A stretch of DNA of 64,000 bases from DSCS01 sp035391585 (GCA_964574875.1 CAZNOX010000004.1:37263-101262); one strand, 5' to 3'; counted from the first letter of the stretch, positions 17,065 to 25,431 are shown. The notes: generated by a model from the letters alone, not told the origin. Program-made: numbers and translations.

Positions 17065-17724
17065 GTGAGAAGCCGCCTGAGAACCATCAAGCTTCCCCGG
17101 GAGCAATGGGACCGTTACGTCCTTCCCCTCGGAGAAGCGGAGCCTTCTGAACAGCTTCTCTCTTTTGTGAAGGAGAGGCCGCTCGTTATCGAATGCTGCT
17201 GCGGAAAAGGGGAATTCCTCGTCGAAGAGGCCCAGAAATATCCTGACAAGCATTTTCTTGGAATCGATTATGCTTTCCCCGTGGTCCAGAGAGCTGTGAA
17301 GCGGGCTGTGGAGCACGGCCTGGATAATATCCGGTTTCTTCATGCGACCTTGGAGAAGTCCCTGGCTCTTATCCCCCGTACACACAGCCTGGAGCGCATC
17401 TATATCAACTTCTCCGATCCCTGGCCGAAGAAACGCCATTGGAAACGGCGTGTTGTCCAACAGGAGACTCTGCGTCTTGTCCACGGTGTCATGGAGGATG
17501 AGACGGTTCTCTATATCGTGACCGACCATCCCGGTTACAAAGAGTGGATCAGGGAGCAGCTTGACAAAGCTTCGACACTCTTCCGGCCAGTCCGTGACGA
17601 TTGGTCTGTGGATGCCATGGATGAGTTTCATGAATCGGATTATATGATGAAAGGATTGGCCCGGGGCTACACCATCTCCTTTTTCCTTGCCCGCCGTGTG
17701 TCCCCCGCCGGCCAGAAAGACTGA
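17065..17724 (+). CDS. trmB: tRNA (guanine-N7-)-methyltransferase
   Basis: The 219-residue class I methyltransferase has the SAM loop ECCCGKGEFL (where many TrmB proteins have EIGxGxGxFL), then FLGIDYAFPVV and the diagnostic INFSDPWPKKRHWKRRVV motif. TVLYIVTDHPGY and ARGYTISFFLARR follow. TrmB makes m7G46 in the tRNA variable loop. The start codon is GTG three bases after the pit stop, without a clear ribosome-binding site, so translational coupling is likely. Confidence 0.9.
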   Translation: MRSRLRTIKLPREQWDRYVLPLGEAEPSEQLLSFVKERPLVIECCCGKGEFLVEEAQKYPDKHFLGIDYAFPVVQRAVKRAVEHGLDNIRFLHATLEKSLALIPRTHSLERIYINFSDPWPKKRHWKRRVVQQETLRLVHGVMEDETVLYIVTDHPGYKEWIREQLDKASTLFRPVRDDWSVDAMDEFHESDYMMKGLARGYTISFFLARRVSPAGQKD

Positions 17725-17735
17725 AGGAGGTCTCT

Positions 17736-18047
17736 ATGGAGTTTAAAAATGTCACCGTCCCGGCAAAAGCCAACATCTACGATCACGGTAAAGTCACCAG
17801 CCGCACACTTCTCTTTCCTGATGGAACCAAAAAGACATTGGGCATCATGATGCCCGGCCGTTACCACTTCAACACCTCGTCATCTGAGCTCATGGAGATC
17901 CTGGGCGGAACAGCCCGTGTCCTTGTCAAAGGCGAAGACGATTGGGCTACGGTCTGCGAAGGGAATTCATTCACTGTCCCCGCCGATTCCCACTTCGACA
18001 TCGAAGTGGAGGAGCTTCTGGACTACTGCTGTTCCTATAACGTGTGA
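17736..18047 (+). CDS. ppnP: pyrimidine/purine nucleoside phosphorylase (PpnP, DUF1255)
   Basis: The 103-residue single-domain cupin has NVTVPAKANIYDHGKVTSRTLLFPDGTKKTLGIMMPGRYHF, then SELMEILGGTARVLV, WATVCEGNSFTVPADSHFDIEV and YCCSYNV. This is the YaiE/PpnP family, which phosphorolyses several nucleosides to base and ribose 1-phosphate. AAGGAGG precedes the ATG. It is last in the DUF47-pit-trmB-ppnP run. Confidence 0.9.
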   Translation: MEFKNVTVPAKANIYDHGKVTSRTLLFPDGTKKTLGIMMPGRYHFNTSSSELMEILGGTARVLVKGEDDWATVCEGNSFTVPADSHFDIEVEELLDYCCSYNV

Positions 18048-18057
18048 GACTGAAAAG

Positions 18058-18080
18058 GAGCGGGGCGTCAAGCCCCGCTC
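18058..18080. terminator. hairpin between convergent genes
   Basis: GAGCGGGGC and GCCCCGCTC form a 9-bp stem with loop gtcaa. On the minus strand it is followed by ctccttttcagtct, a weak T tract. It lies between ppnP and the beta-barrel gene stops and could serve both. Confidence 0.6.
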
Positions 18081-18087
18081 AGAGAGA

Positions 18088-18789
18088 TCATTGTTGAGGC
18101 CTGAATTTCACAAGGGCTGAAAAGCGCACATACTGGTCATCATAGACTTTGTTGTCATGGTCATATCCCAGAGTGGAATCATAATAACCGCTTAACTCCA
18201 GAATAAAGGAATCGCTCAGTTCCCACCCGATTCCCCCTCCGAATTCCCAATAATCCTGATGCAGCTGATCATCCTCTTTGTCGGTGGCCCTGATGTATTC
18301 ACCTGAGACCATGAGATAGGACGTGTAGCTCACAGGAAGCTGAGCTTTCACTCCCACAGGAAAGAGGCTTGTCCCCGTGGAGGCCGCATAACCGGCATTG
18401 AGCGAAAAAAGAGCCTGGTCATAATCAAGGGTTCCCAGCAGGTCAAAACGATAATAATCGGCTTTATATTCACAGAAATAATACCCTCCCTGAAGGGCCA
18501 GAAGCGATCTGTAGAGAGAGACTTTCCCGCCGATATGCCACTCGTCCAGTTTCCATCCCTGGTCGGCGAATTCATAAGCGTCAAACCCGATGCCAGCCTG
18601 AAAAAGGGCAGCCGGAGCATAGTAGAGAGAGAGTCCCACCATGTTCATATCCGAATCCTCATTCATCACGATTCCGATAGAGGCCTCCGCCCCTGTGAAG
18701 ATAGAGGTGTCTCTCACGGTGAAATCGAAACCGAAGACAGAAGAGACAACGGCAAAGACAACAACAAGGGTGATCCCGATCTTTTTCCT
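18088..18789 (-). CDS. outer-membrane beta-barrel protein, hypothetical
   Basis: The 233-residue protein begins with a signal peptide (RKKIGITLVVVFAVVSSVFGF). The rest alternates hydrophobic and polar residues with aromatic girdles (SLYYAPAALFQAGIGFDAYEF, RSLLALQGGYYFCEYKADYYRFD, DSFILELSGYYDSTLGYDHDN) and ends in a strand with aromatic residues and few others, KFRPQQ. The pattern predicts a barrel of about ten or more strands in the outer membrane. No family is recognised. AAAGGAG precedes the start; an in-frame ATG at 18882 is rejected because the promoter lies downstream of it. Confidence 0.75.
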   Translation of the reverse strand, partial: RKKIGITLVVVFAVVSSVFGFDFTVRDTSIFTGAEASIGIVMNEDSDMNMVGLSLYYAPAALFQAGIGFDAYEFADQGWKLDEWHIGGKVSLYRSLLALQGGYYFCEYKADYYRFDLLGTLDYDQALFSLNAGYAASTGTSLFPVGVKAQLPVSYTSYLMVSGEYIRATDKEDDQLHQDYWEFGGGIGWELSDSFILELSGYYDSTLGYDHDNKVYDDQYVRFSALVKFRPQQ

Positions 18790-18821
18790 CATACGATTCA
18801 ACTCCTTTGTTTTGATTATCA

Positions 18822-18850
18822 ATTTTAAGGGAAGCAACAGGCTTTGACAA
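18822..18850 (-). promoter_or_regulatory. promoter of the beta-barrel gene
   Basis: On the minus strand TTGTCA (18845-18850) and TAAAAT (18822-18827), 17-bp spacer. Confidence 0.75.
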
Positions 18851-18876
18851 TAAAAAAGAGAGAGACTCTTCAGGTG

Positions 18877-18904
18877 TTGCATAAGGGACAGGAACCCCTA
18901 TAAT
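18877..18904 (+). promoter_or_regulatory. promoter of nitroreductase gene at 18933
   Basis: TTGCAT (18877-18882) and a perfect TATAAT (18899-18904), 16-bp spacer, 28 bases before the ATG, with GGAAGGA between. Confidence 0.75.
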
Positions 18905-18932
18905 AGAAAAAAACTCAAGGGAAGGATGCTCT

Positions 18933-19709
18933 ATGCAAAATGAAACAGTCAATCTCATGCTGAACAGAAAGTCCATACGGGTCTTCACAGACCGGGAACC
19001 GTCCGAAGTGGAGATCGAAGTGCTGCTGGAAGCCTCCCGCCAGGCCCCGTTTGCCTACCAGGCCTATTCTATCCTCTTTCGCAGGGACAGGGCCAAAAAT
19101 CCTTTCCATGCCCCTCTCACGTTCATCTTCTGCGCCGACCTCTACAAGATCGAACGGATGATGGAGATCAGGGGCTGGAAAAGGAACATGAATGACCTGT
19201 TGACCCTTCTTCTTGCCTTTCAGGATGCGGCTTATGCAGCCCAGAACATGGTCATCGCAGCAGAGAGTCTGAAGATGGGAAGCTGCTATATCGGAGGAGC
19301 TCCCCTGGCTGCTCATGCCCTGCAGCAGGAGTTTGACCTGCCTCCCCGTGTCTTTCCCCTGGTCGCGCTGGCCGTGGGATATCCCGGAGAGAATCCTCCT
19401 GTCCGTCCTCGTTTCCCCCGCTCTTTTACAGTGATCGAAGGGAAATATCCCCGCTGGAGTGACGAGGAAGTCTCAGCCGCCATGGATGTCATGGACCGGG
19501 GTTATCTTGACCAGGATTACTATCGTCGAGCAGGATTCATGATCCCCCTGGAGAAAGGAATGAAGGAGACGTTCACATTCGATACCTATTCCTGGACAGA
19601 ACATATCTCCCGAAAACTGGGACTGTGGGAATCATCACCTGACCGGATCATGAACCTGTTCAGAGAGAGGGGATTCTTCACCGGGGAAGAGGAGCAAGCG
19701 GAGTCTTAA
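18933..19709 (+). CDS. nitroreductase family FMN oxidoreductase (NfsA/FRP-like)
   Basis: The 258-residue protein starts with the FMN phosphate contact RKSIRVFTDREPSEVEIEVLLEASRQAP. FQDAAYAAQNMVIAAESLKMGSCYIGG is the flavin and dimer helix, and LVALAVGYPGENPPVRPRFP follows. Length and the extended C-terminal tail (KETFTFDTYSWTEHISRKLGL) fit the NADPH:FMN NfsA/Frp group rather than the short NfsB type. The role is probably a general flavin-dependent reductase. It ends in a four-base convergent overlap with glsA. Confidence 0.87.
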   Translation: MQNETVNLMLNRKSIRVFTDREPSEVEIEVLLEASRQAPFAYQAYSILFRRDRAKNPFHAPLTFIFCADLYKIERMMEIRGWKRNMNDLLTLLLAFQDAAYAAQNMVIAAESLKMGSCYIGGAPLAAHALQQEFDLPPRVFPLVALAVGYPGENPPVRPRFPRSFTVIEGKYPRWSDEEVSAAMDVMDRGYLDQDYYRRAGFMIPLEKGMKETFTFDTYSWTEHISRKLGLWESSPDRIMNLFRERGFFTGEEEQAES

Positions 19710-20620
19710 AAAACAGACAGGCCGCTGTAAGTCGTTAACCGGTCCAGAGCTTCGATACCCCGCAGGGAATTGCCGCAGGCATCCAGTTCAGGGCCCCAGA
19801 CCGCCATTGAAAAATGTCCAGGGAGAACCGAGACGATTCCTCCCCCCACCCCGCTTTTCGAAGGGAGTCCCACACGGTAGGCAAATTCTCCCGACTCGTT
19901 ATAGAGGCCTGAAGTCATCATCAGAGAGTTGAGCCGCTTGGTCAATGAGGGTGTGAGGAGAGGCTCTCCTGTCCCCGGGTGGCGGCCCTGGCGGGCAAGA
20001 AACAGAAAGGCCCGGGCCAGGTCGATGCATGTCATCGTTATGGCACAATGCCTGAAATAGAGGCTCAGGACATCCCCCACAGCATGATGGATATTCCCGA
20101 AACTTTTCATGAAATGCGCCAGGGCGGCATTCCGGTCTCCTTTTTCTTCCTCTGACAGGGCCACCGTTTCATCGATTGAAACCGCTGAAGAACCGCACAG
20201 TCCCCTGATGAAGGCAAGGATCTCCTCAACGGGGTCTGATAGCGAATCGAGGAGAATATCCGTGATCACAAGAGCGCCGGCATTGATAAAAGGGTTTCGG
20301 GGAAAGCCCTGCTCATGCTCCAGCTGGACAAGGGAGTTGAAGGGATGTCCGGAAGGTTCCCGCCCCACACGCGCCCAGACCTTTTCCCCTTCCCGTTTCA
20401 AGGCCAGAGCCAGGGTAAAGACCTTGGAAATACTTTGAATCGAAAAGGGCTTGTCGACATCTCCGCATGTGAAGAGCCTTCCGTCCACTGTGGCCAGCGC
20501 CATCCCGAAACGGCCGGGATCCACCTGTCCCAAAGCCGGGATGTAATCAGCCACTTTGCCCTTCCCTTTAAAGACTTCTGTCTCCTGACAGACCTGCTCC
20601 AAAAGTGATTGATAATCCAT
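19706..20620 (-). CDS. glsA: glutaminase A
   Basis: The 304-residue serine-dependent beta-lactamase-fold glutaminase has ADYIPALGQVDPGRFGMALATVDG, the catalytic Ser63-x-x-Lys66 in PFSIQSISKVF, then PFINAGALV, LYFRHCAITMTCIDLARA, TSGLYNESGEFAYRVGLPSKSGVGGGI and PGHFSMAVWGPELDACGNS. It hydrolyses glutamine to glutamate and ammonia. The start at 20620 begins the conserved domain; the frame stays open upstream into the acetyltransferase gene, which is not part of it. The ribosome-binding site is weak (AGGG). It is last in a three-gene operon with an acetyltransferase and a DUF486 protein. Confidence 0.9.
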   Translation of the reverse strand: MDYQSLLEQVCQETEVFKGKGKVADYIPALGQVDPGRFGMALATVDGRLFTCGDVDKPFSIQSISKVFTLALALKREGEKVWARVGREPSGHPFNSLVQLEHEQGFPRNPFINAGALVITDILLDSLSDPVEEILAFIRGLCGSSAVSIDETVALSEEEKGDRNAALAHFMKSFGNIHHAVGDVLSLYFRHCAITMTCIDLARAFLFLARQGRHPGTGEPLLTPSLTKRLNSLMMTSGLYNESGEFAYRVGLPSKSGVGGGIVSVLPGHFSMAVWGPELDACGNSLRGIEALDRLTTYSGLSVF

Positions 20621-20625
20621 AATCC

Positions 20626-21435
20626 CTACCCGCTGTATCCTGTGCCCCTGTTGAAGATCATTGTCATCCTTCGCTCTCTTTTCTCCCCTGCTTTCATCAG
20701 AGGGCTTTTGAGCACCTCTTTGAACCCCCGGCCCACGGCAAAATTCACTGCCTTCTGATTGTCTTCGGGAATAATAGCAAAGGCCTCTTTCTCCGCCCAC
20801 ATGGCTTCCAGCAGGGCTTCTCCGGCGCGGTTGTCGAGAGCCCCGATGGCTCCTGTGCCCAGAGCGGGCAGGTAATAGCCGTTGGGCTTGCCCTGCGCAT
20901 CCCGCGTGATACAGGCTCCGTTCATGTAGGCTGAGAGAAAATTGTGCCGGTCTTCTCCGGTAATGGCAGCATCCATCTCTGTGATCAAAGCATGGTCCCC
21001 TTTCCCGGCTTTCTCCACTCCCGGCGGAACATGAAAATCTCCCTTTTCGGCAGAGAGAAAAGAGTAATACCCGTCCACCCTGAAACCCAGACTCTCATAG
21101 ACAGGCTGTCCCATGGGAGTGGCAAATAGACAGAACTGTTCACACCCCTGCCGGGCCAGAAGATCCATGCTTCTCTTCGTGAGCGCAGTTCCGATCCCCC
21201 GCTCTCTCCACTCTTCAAGGACAGCGATGTTTCCCAGCCATCCGCTCTTACCAAAACAGAGGGTATTGGCATATCCCACGGGAACCCCTCCATCAAGAGC
21301 GATGAGAGCATTGAACCAGGGATGGCCCAGATGAAGGCTGAAGAGTTTATCGAGACGGACCTGCCAGTTCTCCGGAAGAATAGGCTGGACATCGTCGATA
21401 CGGGGCTTGTGAAGCACTTCGATGCGAATGGTCAT
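20626..21435 (-). CDS. GNAT family N-acetyltransferase, two-domain
   Basis: The 269-residue protein has an N-terminal GNAT fold with NIAVLEEWRERGIGTALTKRSMDLL as the acetyl-CoA loop and PVYESLGFRVDGYYSFL after it. The second half (ITEMDAAITGEDRHNFLSAY, GYYLPALGTGAIGALDN, AFAIIPEDNQKAVNFAVGRGFKEV) looks like the degenerate GNAT module found in YitH-like proteins. The substrate is unknown. AAAGGGGAG precedes the ATG at 21435. It lies five bases upstream of glsA and 11 bases downstream of the DUF486 gene. Confidence 0.83.
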   Translation of the reverse strand: MTIRIEVLHKPRIDDVQPILPENWQVRLDKLFSLHLGHPWFNALIALDGGVPVGYANTLCFGKSGWLGNIAVLEEWRERGIGTALTKRSMDLLARQGCEQFCLFATPMGQPVYESLGFRVDGYYSFLSAEKGDFHVPPGVEKAGKGDHALITEMDAAITGEDRHNFLSAYMNGACITRDAQGKPNGYYLPALGTGAIGALDNRAGEALLEAMWAEKEAFAIIPEDNQKAVNFAVGRGFKEVLKSPLMKAGEKRERRMTMIFNRGTGYSG

Positions 21436-21446
21436 TGTCTCCCCTT

Positions 21447-21824
21447 TCACGGCCTGAACGCAAAATAGACCGCTAAAATAAGACACATAAAGGCCAGGAG
21501 ATGATTCATCCGAAACCCTCCTGTCTTGAAAAAGAGGAGAGCGATGAGCATAAAGACCGTAAGAGAGACAGCCTCCTGCAGGACTTTCAGCTGAACCAGG
21601 CTGAACGGCCCTCCGTTTTCGATAAATCCCATCCGGTTCGCCGGGACCTGGAACGAGTATTCAAAGAGCGCCACGCTCCAGCTCAAAATGATGACCGCCG
21701 CCAGGCTGAGCTCTGAAAAAAAACGGATGTTTTTCACTTTCAGATGGCCATACCAGGCCAGTGTCATAAAGACATTGGACACCGTGAGGAGAAGGAGGGT
21801 CATGACGGCTTTCTTAAACATCAT
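21447..21824 (-). CDS. DUF486 family small membrane protein
   Basis: The 125-residue protein has four membrane segments and the family pattern TVSNVFMTLAWYGHLK, ILSWSVALFEYSFQVPANRMGF and GPFSLVQLKVLQEAVSLTVF. DUF486 proteins are remote relatives of drug/metabolite transporters with unknown substrate. Two ATGs stand in tandem at 21824 and 21821. There is no clear ribosome-binding site, and the -10 lies nine bases upstream, so the 5' leader would be only one to three bases. First gene of the operon with the acetyltransferase and glsA. Confidence 0.83.
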   Translation of the reverse strand: MMFKKAVMTLLLLTVSNVFMTLAWYGHLKVKNIRFFSELSLAAVIILSWSVALFEYSFQVPANRMGFIENGGPFSLVQLKVLQEAVSLTVFMLIALLFFKTGGFRMNHLLAFMCLILAVYFAFRP

Positions 21825-21833
21825 ATCCGACTG

Positions 21834-21861
21834 AGCATAGCCTAAGAATGGGGAAAAGCAA
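21834..21861 (-). promoter_or_regulatory. promoter of DUF486-GNAT-glsA operon
   Basis: On the minus strand TTGCTT (21856-21861) and TATGCT (21834-21839), 16-bp spacer, nine bases before the ATG. Confidence 0.55.
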
Positions 21862-21874
21862 GGATAATTGTCTT

Positions 21875-23236
21875 TCAGATCAGCGGGGTCAAGCGGTACC
21901 GGCTCAGAGTCTCCAGCCTCTCCCTGCGATGATCCACAAGGGGACGGAGATAGCCTTTTTTCGGAAGGCTCGGGCTGTGAAGGTCATGGGCCGGCAAGCC
22001 GGAAAGCTCGGGGATCCATGTCGTGATATAATCTCCCCGGGGGTCGAAGCGTTTTTGTTGAAGCCACGGGTTCATGATCCTGAAATAGGGGACCGCATCA
22101 CAACCGGTGGAAGCCGCCCATTGCCAGTTTCCGTTATTGACACACGGATCATAGTCGGTAAGCTGTTCAGCAAAGTAATGCTCGCCCTCTCTCCAATGGA
22201 TATGCAGGTCCTTGATGAGAAATGATGCAGCGGCCATCCGGACCCTGTTATGCATAAACCCGGTCTCATTGAGCTGACGCATACCCGCATCCACCAGGGG
22301 GAACCCCGTCTCACCCCGGCACCACTGTTCAAACCTCACTCCCGGCTCCTCCCAGGGGATATCGTCATAACGCTTATGAAAACTTCCCTGGAAGACACGG
22401 GGAAAATGAAAGGCGATATGGGTGAAGAAATCGCGCCACAGGAGTTCTGAGAGGAATGTCTCTGCATCACCCAGCTCTTCCATGGCTGTGTGCCAGGCTT
22501 CACGCACAGAAAGCGTACCGAAATTGAGATGAGCTGAAATCCCTGATGTGGCTTCCCGGGCGGGAAAGTCCCTCAAAGTTGTGTAATCACCCCGGTCCAG
22601 AAATGTTCTGAACCTTTTCAACCCCCGCATCCGCCCTCCTTCGTTCAGGGAGTCTCCTTTCAGCTCCTGCAGACGATCCGGTGGAATGCTGCCGGCAGGA
22701 GAAGAAGAGGAGAACCGTCCCTCATGGCATGTCTGCGGCACAGAGACCTCAAGCTGAAAGGCTCTCTTTTTAAATGGGGTAAAGACACGGTAGGGCTCTC
22801 CGGAACGGGTCAGAAGGCTTCCCGGGGGAAAAAGGAGGTTCTGGTGAATCATATGGATCTCCGCCTGATGCTTCCGGCAGACGTCTGTCAGATCCTTTTC
22901 CCTTTCCCCGGCGACCGGGGTATAGTCCTTCTGGAAGAAGAGGGCTCTGATCCTGCTCTCCTTCAAAAGACGGTCCAGGACCTCTTCAGGACGTCCCCGG
23001 ATGACGGCGAGCACTCCTCCCCTCCGGCTCAGCGCCTCTGAAAGCTCCTGCAGAGACTCCATCATAAATGAAAAGGCATGCCGGTTGAACCTGCTGTCAC
23101 CCTCTCCCTGACGGGGATCCAGAATAAAGAGGGGAAGGACCTCGTGGCATCGCATGAGCGCTTCATTCAAAGCCGGGTTATCGTCCAGCCTCAGGTCCCG
23201 GGTGAAGAGATAAGCTCCTTTTGTGATCTTTTCCAT
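21875..23236 (-). CDS. phrB: deoxyribodipyrimidine photolyase (class I CPD)
   Basis: The 453-residue protein has the N-terminal alpha/beta antenna domain (GAYLFTRDLRLDDNPALNEAL, LFILDPRQ, ALFFQKDYTPVAGERE) and the FAD-binding helical domain (SAHLNFGTLSVREAW, ELLWRDFFTHIAFHFPRVF, GETGFPLVDAGMRQL, GFMHNRVRMAAASFL). NNGNWQWAASTGCDAVPYFRIMNP is the conserved C-terminal motif. It repairs UV-induced cyclobutane dimers with light. This implies that the organism meets sunlight. The ATG at 23236 has no ribosome-binding site; a -10 element ends six bases upstream. Confidence 0.93.
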   Translation of the reverse strand: MEKITKGAYLFTRDLRLDDNPALNEALMRCHEVLPLFILDPRQGEGDSRFNRHAFSFMMESLQELSEALSRRGGVLAVIRGRPEEVLDRLLKESRIRALFFQKDYTPVAGEREKDLTDVCRKHQAEIHMIHQNLLFPPGSLLTRSGEPYRVFTPFKKRAFQLEVSVPQTCHEGRFSSSSPAGSIPPDRLQELKGDSLNEGGRMRGLKRFRTFLDRGDYTTLRDFPAREATSGISAHLNFGTLSVREAWHTAMEELGDAETFLSELLWRDFFTHIAFHFPRVFQGSFHKRYDDIPWEEPGVRFEQWCRGETGFPLVDAGMRQLNETGFMHNRVRMAAASFLIKDLHIHWREGEHYFAEQLTDYDPCVNNGNWQWAASTGCDAVPYFRIMNPWLQQKRFDPRGDYITTWIPELSGLPAHDLHSPSLPKKGYLRPLVDHRRERLETLSRYRLTPLI

Positions 23237-23242
23237 AATGGA

Positions 23243-23271
23243 AGCATACCTGATTTTTCGCGTGGAGTGAA
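23243..23271 (-). promoter_or_regulatory. promoter of phrB, leaderless type
   Basis: On the minus strand TTCACT (23266-23271) and TATGCT (23243-23248), 17-bp spacer. The -10 ends six bases before the ATG. Confidence 0.5.
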
Positions 23272-23334
23272 GAGTGTAAACAATTGGCCTTGCTCATGTG
23301 TCTCATAAAAAAAGTACTTTTGAAAGGAGTCTTT

Positions 23335-24327
23335 ATGGTTCGTCTTTTCTCTTTTCTGGCTCTCCTGGGCCTGACCGTTTCTCCGGCATCTCCCCTGTCC
23401 CTTTTGGATTCACCGCCCCCCTCCACTGAAGAGGCCCGTCTTCTCCTTCCGGGAATCCTGAGCACCGGGCTCTTTGAGCGCGATTTCACTCTTTCTCCCG
23501 AAGGAGATGAGATCTATTTTACGGTGATGGGACGTTCTTTGTCTGTTATCATGGTGACTCATCGCGTGAAGGGCAAATGGAGTGTTCCCGTGGCGGCTTC
23601 TTTTTCGGGAGAAAAGAAGTTTTTTGATGCGGAACCGTGTCTCTCTCCTGACGGAACAGCGATCTACTTTCTCTCCACACGTCCCCTTCCCGGAGACCCT
23701 TTTCATGAGGGATGGGGATATGAGAATATCTGGACTGCTCAACGGACATCAGAAGGATGGAGTGATCCCGTCCCCCTGGGGAAGACTGTCAATGACGGAC
23801 ATAATGTCTACTACCCCACTCTGACAAAGGAAGGAGTCCTCTATTATTCGGCTTCACCCCGCGGAGGAGAGAGAAAATCCGACTTGTTCAGGGCATTCCC
23901 CCAAGGAGCGGGATACGGCAAAGCGGAAAAACTCCCTGAGCCTCTGAATACACTTCCTCTTCAGTTCAACAGTGCTGTGGATCCCCGCGGGACTTATCTT
24001 CTCTTTATCTCCGCAGGCAGTGATCTGAATCATAATACGGCAGACATCTGGGTCTCCTTTCGGAGAGAGGATGACCGATGGAGCAGACCCCAGAACCTGG
24101 GGCCCGCCGTCAATTTTCCCGGCGGCAGCGCTCAATCAGTCTCTGTGACCCCGGACGGCCGTTATATCGTCTTCGCCATGACTTACGCCGATCCGAACCT
24201 TCTTCCCGACGAAATCACATATGAGATTCTCCAGTCAGCATCCGATTCGCCGCAAAACGGCCTTTCCGATCTCTACTGGATCGATGCCGGCCTTCTGGAC
24301 AAGCTCAAAGAAAACGCAGAGTGGTGA
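23335..24327 (+). CDS. secreted WD40-like beta-propeller (PD40) protein
   Basis: The 330-residue protein has a signal peptide (VRLFSFLALLGLTVSPASPLS). Four to five PD40 repeats follow, with the usual 'SPDG-IYF-S' pattern: LSPEGDEIYFTVMG, LSPDGTAIYFLSTR, LTKEGVLYYSASPRG, VDPRGTYLLFISA and VTPDGRYIVFAMTY. PD40 propellers bind proteins or peptidoglycan-linked partners in the periplasm; this one lacks an OmpA domain. AAAGGAG sets the start. A weak TTGGCC/TAAAAA promoter lies upstream, divergent from phrB. Confidence 0.82.
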   Translation: MVRLFSFLALLGLTVSPASPLSLLDSPPPSTEEARLLLPGILSTGLFERDFTLSPEGDEIYFTVMGRSLSVIMVTHRVKGKWSVPVAASFSGEKKFFDAEPCLSPDGTAIYFLSTRPLPGDPFHEGWGYENIWTAQRTSEGWSDPVPLGKTVNDGHNVYYPTLTKEGVLYYSASPRGGERKSDLFRAFPQGAGYGKAEKLPEPLNTLPLQFNSAVDPRGTYLLFISAGSDLNHNTADIWVSFRREDDRWSRPQNLGPAVNFPGGSAQSVSVTPDGRYIVFAMTYADPNLLPDEITYEILQSASDSPQNGLSDLYWIDAGLLDKLKENAEW

Positions 24328-24343
24328 CCGGTTCTCTTGCCGG

Positions 24344-24361
24344 GGAGATCAGCCGATCTCC
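24344..24361. terminator. hairpin between convergent genes
   Basis: GGAGATC and GATCTCC, loop agcc, between the propeller gene and the C_GCAxxG_C_C gene. The 3' arm overlaps the stop codon of the latter, and there is no T tract. Confidence 0.35.
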
Positions 24362-24777
24362 TCTTCGAGAAACGCGGTGACAAAAGCAATCACCCGGGGA
24401 CAGACCTCTTCAAAGAGGCCTGATCTCCGGGCCTTCTGATACTCATCCGGATCACTCATGTCAATGTTGAGAAGGCCGCTGCAGCGCAGAGTTCCGAAGC
24501 GCTTTTTTACGGCTTCTCCAAGAGACCTGACTTTTTCATAACACAACTCTTTGTCATGGGCGAAATGAGCTCCCAAGACCATGACTCCCCCGGTAAAGGC
24601 TCCACAGGCCTCCTGGAGCCGCCCCATCCCTCCCCCGAATCCCGCTCCCAGGGGAGCCAGGCTCTCAGGAGCCTGTCCCAGGGCTTCTGCCCAGGGAAGG
24701 ATGACAGATTGACAGCAATTATAGGGGCCGTGAAACCGTTCCAGGGCCTCGTTCTGTTTTTTACTCTGTTTTTCCAT
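24349..24777 (-). CDS. C_GCAxxG_C_C family redox-type protein
   Basis: The 142-residue protein matches the C_GCAxxG_C_C family: HGPYNCCQSVILPWAEALG, then GAGFGGGMGRLQEACGAFTGGVMVLGAHFA, FGTLRCSGLLNIDMSDPDEY and EEVCPRVIAFVTAFLEE. The spaced cysteines suggest redox or metal binding; function is unknown. The ribosome-binding site AAGGAG lies inside the small ORF that overlaps its start by 17 bases, suggesting coupling. It follows a nitroreductase gene, which fits a redox role. Confidence 0.85.
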   Translation of the reverse strand: MEKQSKKQNEALERFHGPYNCCQSVILPWAEALGQAPESLAPLGAGFGGGMGRLQEACGAFTGGVMVLGAHFAHDKELCYEKVRSLGEAVKKRFGTLRCSGLLNIDMSDPDEYQKARRSGLFEEVCPRVIAFVTAFLEEEIG

Positions 24778-24880
24778 TTTTCTCCTTCGTTTTATCCATA
24801 AGGATGATGCCGAGGACCACCGCCGCTTCGATAAGAAAAAGAAGACGGGGAGGCATCAGGATGATCATTACTGCGCCCAT
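24761..24880 (-). CDS. candidate small membrane protein (39 residues)
   Basis: An ATG at 24880 opens 39 codons ending in TAA at 24761. The product has one hydrophobic helix (AVMIILMPPRLLFLIEAAVVL) and a basic, Lys-rich tail. It fills the gap between the nitroreductase stop and the C_GCAxxG_C_C start, and AGGAAG lies upstream. The Lys-rich 3' end is also the ribosome-binding region of the next gene, so the ORF could be chance or a coupling device. Confidence 0.35.
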   Translation of the reverse strand: MGAVMIILMPPRLLFLIEAAVVLGIILMDKTKEKNGKTE

Positions 24881-24898
24881 GTTTCTGCAGTCATCTTC

Positions 24899-25420
24899 CT
24901 ACCATGTCTCCCAATGAAGGCGCTTTTCATCCCACTTGTCTTTGGGGAGGACTTTTTCGGCAGGATATCCGAGCGGGATGACATTGAGCGGAATGATCCT
25001 CTCCGGGAGAGAGAGGAGAGGACGGATGTCAGCGATACGCTCCTGGTTGGGATAGAGGCCGGTCCACACGGCACCAAGCCCCAGGGCTTCAGCTGCGAGA
25101 AGGATATTTTCCGTAGCAGCCGAACAGTCCTGGACCCAGAACTTGTCGGCGATCCCGCGCTCATCCTTTCGGGGGTCTCCGCAGACAATGATCGCAGCAG
25201 AGGCCTCTCTGAGCATTGCAGCATTGGGAAGCCTGTCTGCCAGGGCCTCAAGGAGCCGGGTGTCTGTCACGGCGATAAATTCCCAGGGCTGGATATTGAC
25301 AGCAGAGGGAGCACTCATTCCCGCCTGGACAAGAAGCTTCAGCTTGTCTTTATCGATGGCCTTCCCGCGCTGAAAATGGCGAACACTTTTTCTGCTGAAG
25401 ATAAGATTCAGATCATCCAT
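24899..25420 (-). CDS. nitroreductase family FMN protein
   Basis: The 173-residue, single-domain nitroreductase has LIFSRKSVRHFQRGKAIDKDKLKLLVQAGMSAPSAVNIQPWEFIAV, then QDCSAATENILLAAEALGLGAVWTGLYP and IPLNVIPLGYPAEK. It is the short type, seen in many anaerobes. It likely uses FMN and NAD(P)H on an unknown electrophile. AAAGGAG fixes the start at 25420. It is 11 bases downstream of the antiporter gene. Confidence 0.87.
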   Translation of the reverse strand: MDDLNLIFSRKSVRHFQRGKAIDKDKLKLLVQAGMSAPSAVNIQPWEFIAVTDTRLLEALADRLPNAAMLREASAAIIVCGDPRKDERGIADKFWVQDCSAATENILLAAEALGLGAVWTGLYPNQERIADIRPLLSLPERIIPLNVIPLGYPAEKVLPKDKWDEKRLHWETW

Positions 25421-25431
25421 AAGGTCTCCTT

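Noticed and set aside
20621..20800. N-terminal extension of the glutaminase frame
   Set aside because: It runs into the upstream acetyltransferase gene; the glutaminase domain begins at 20620.
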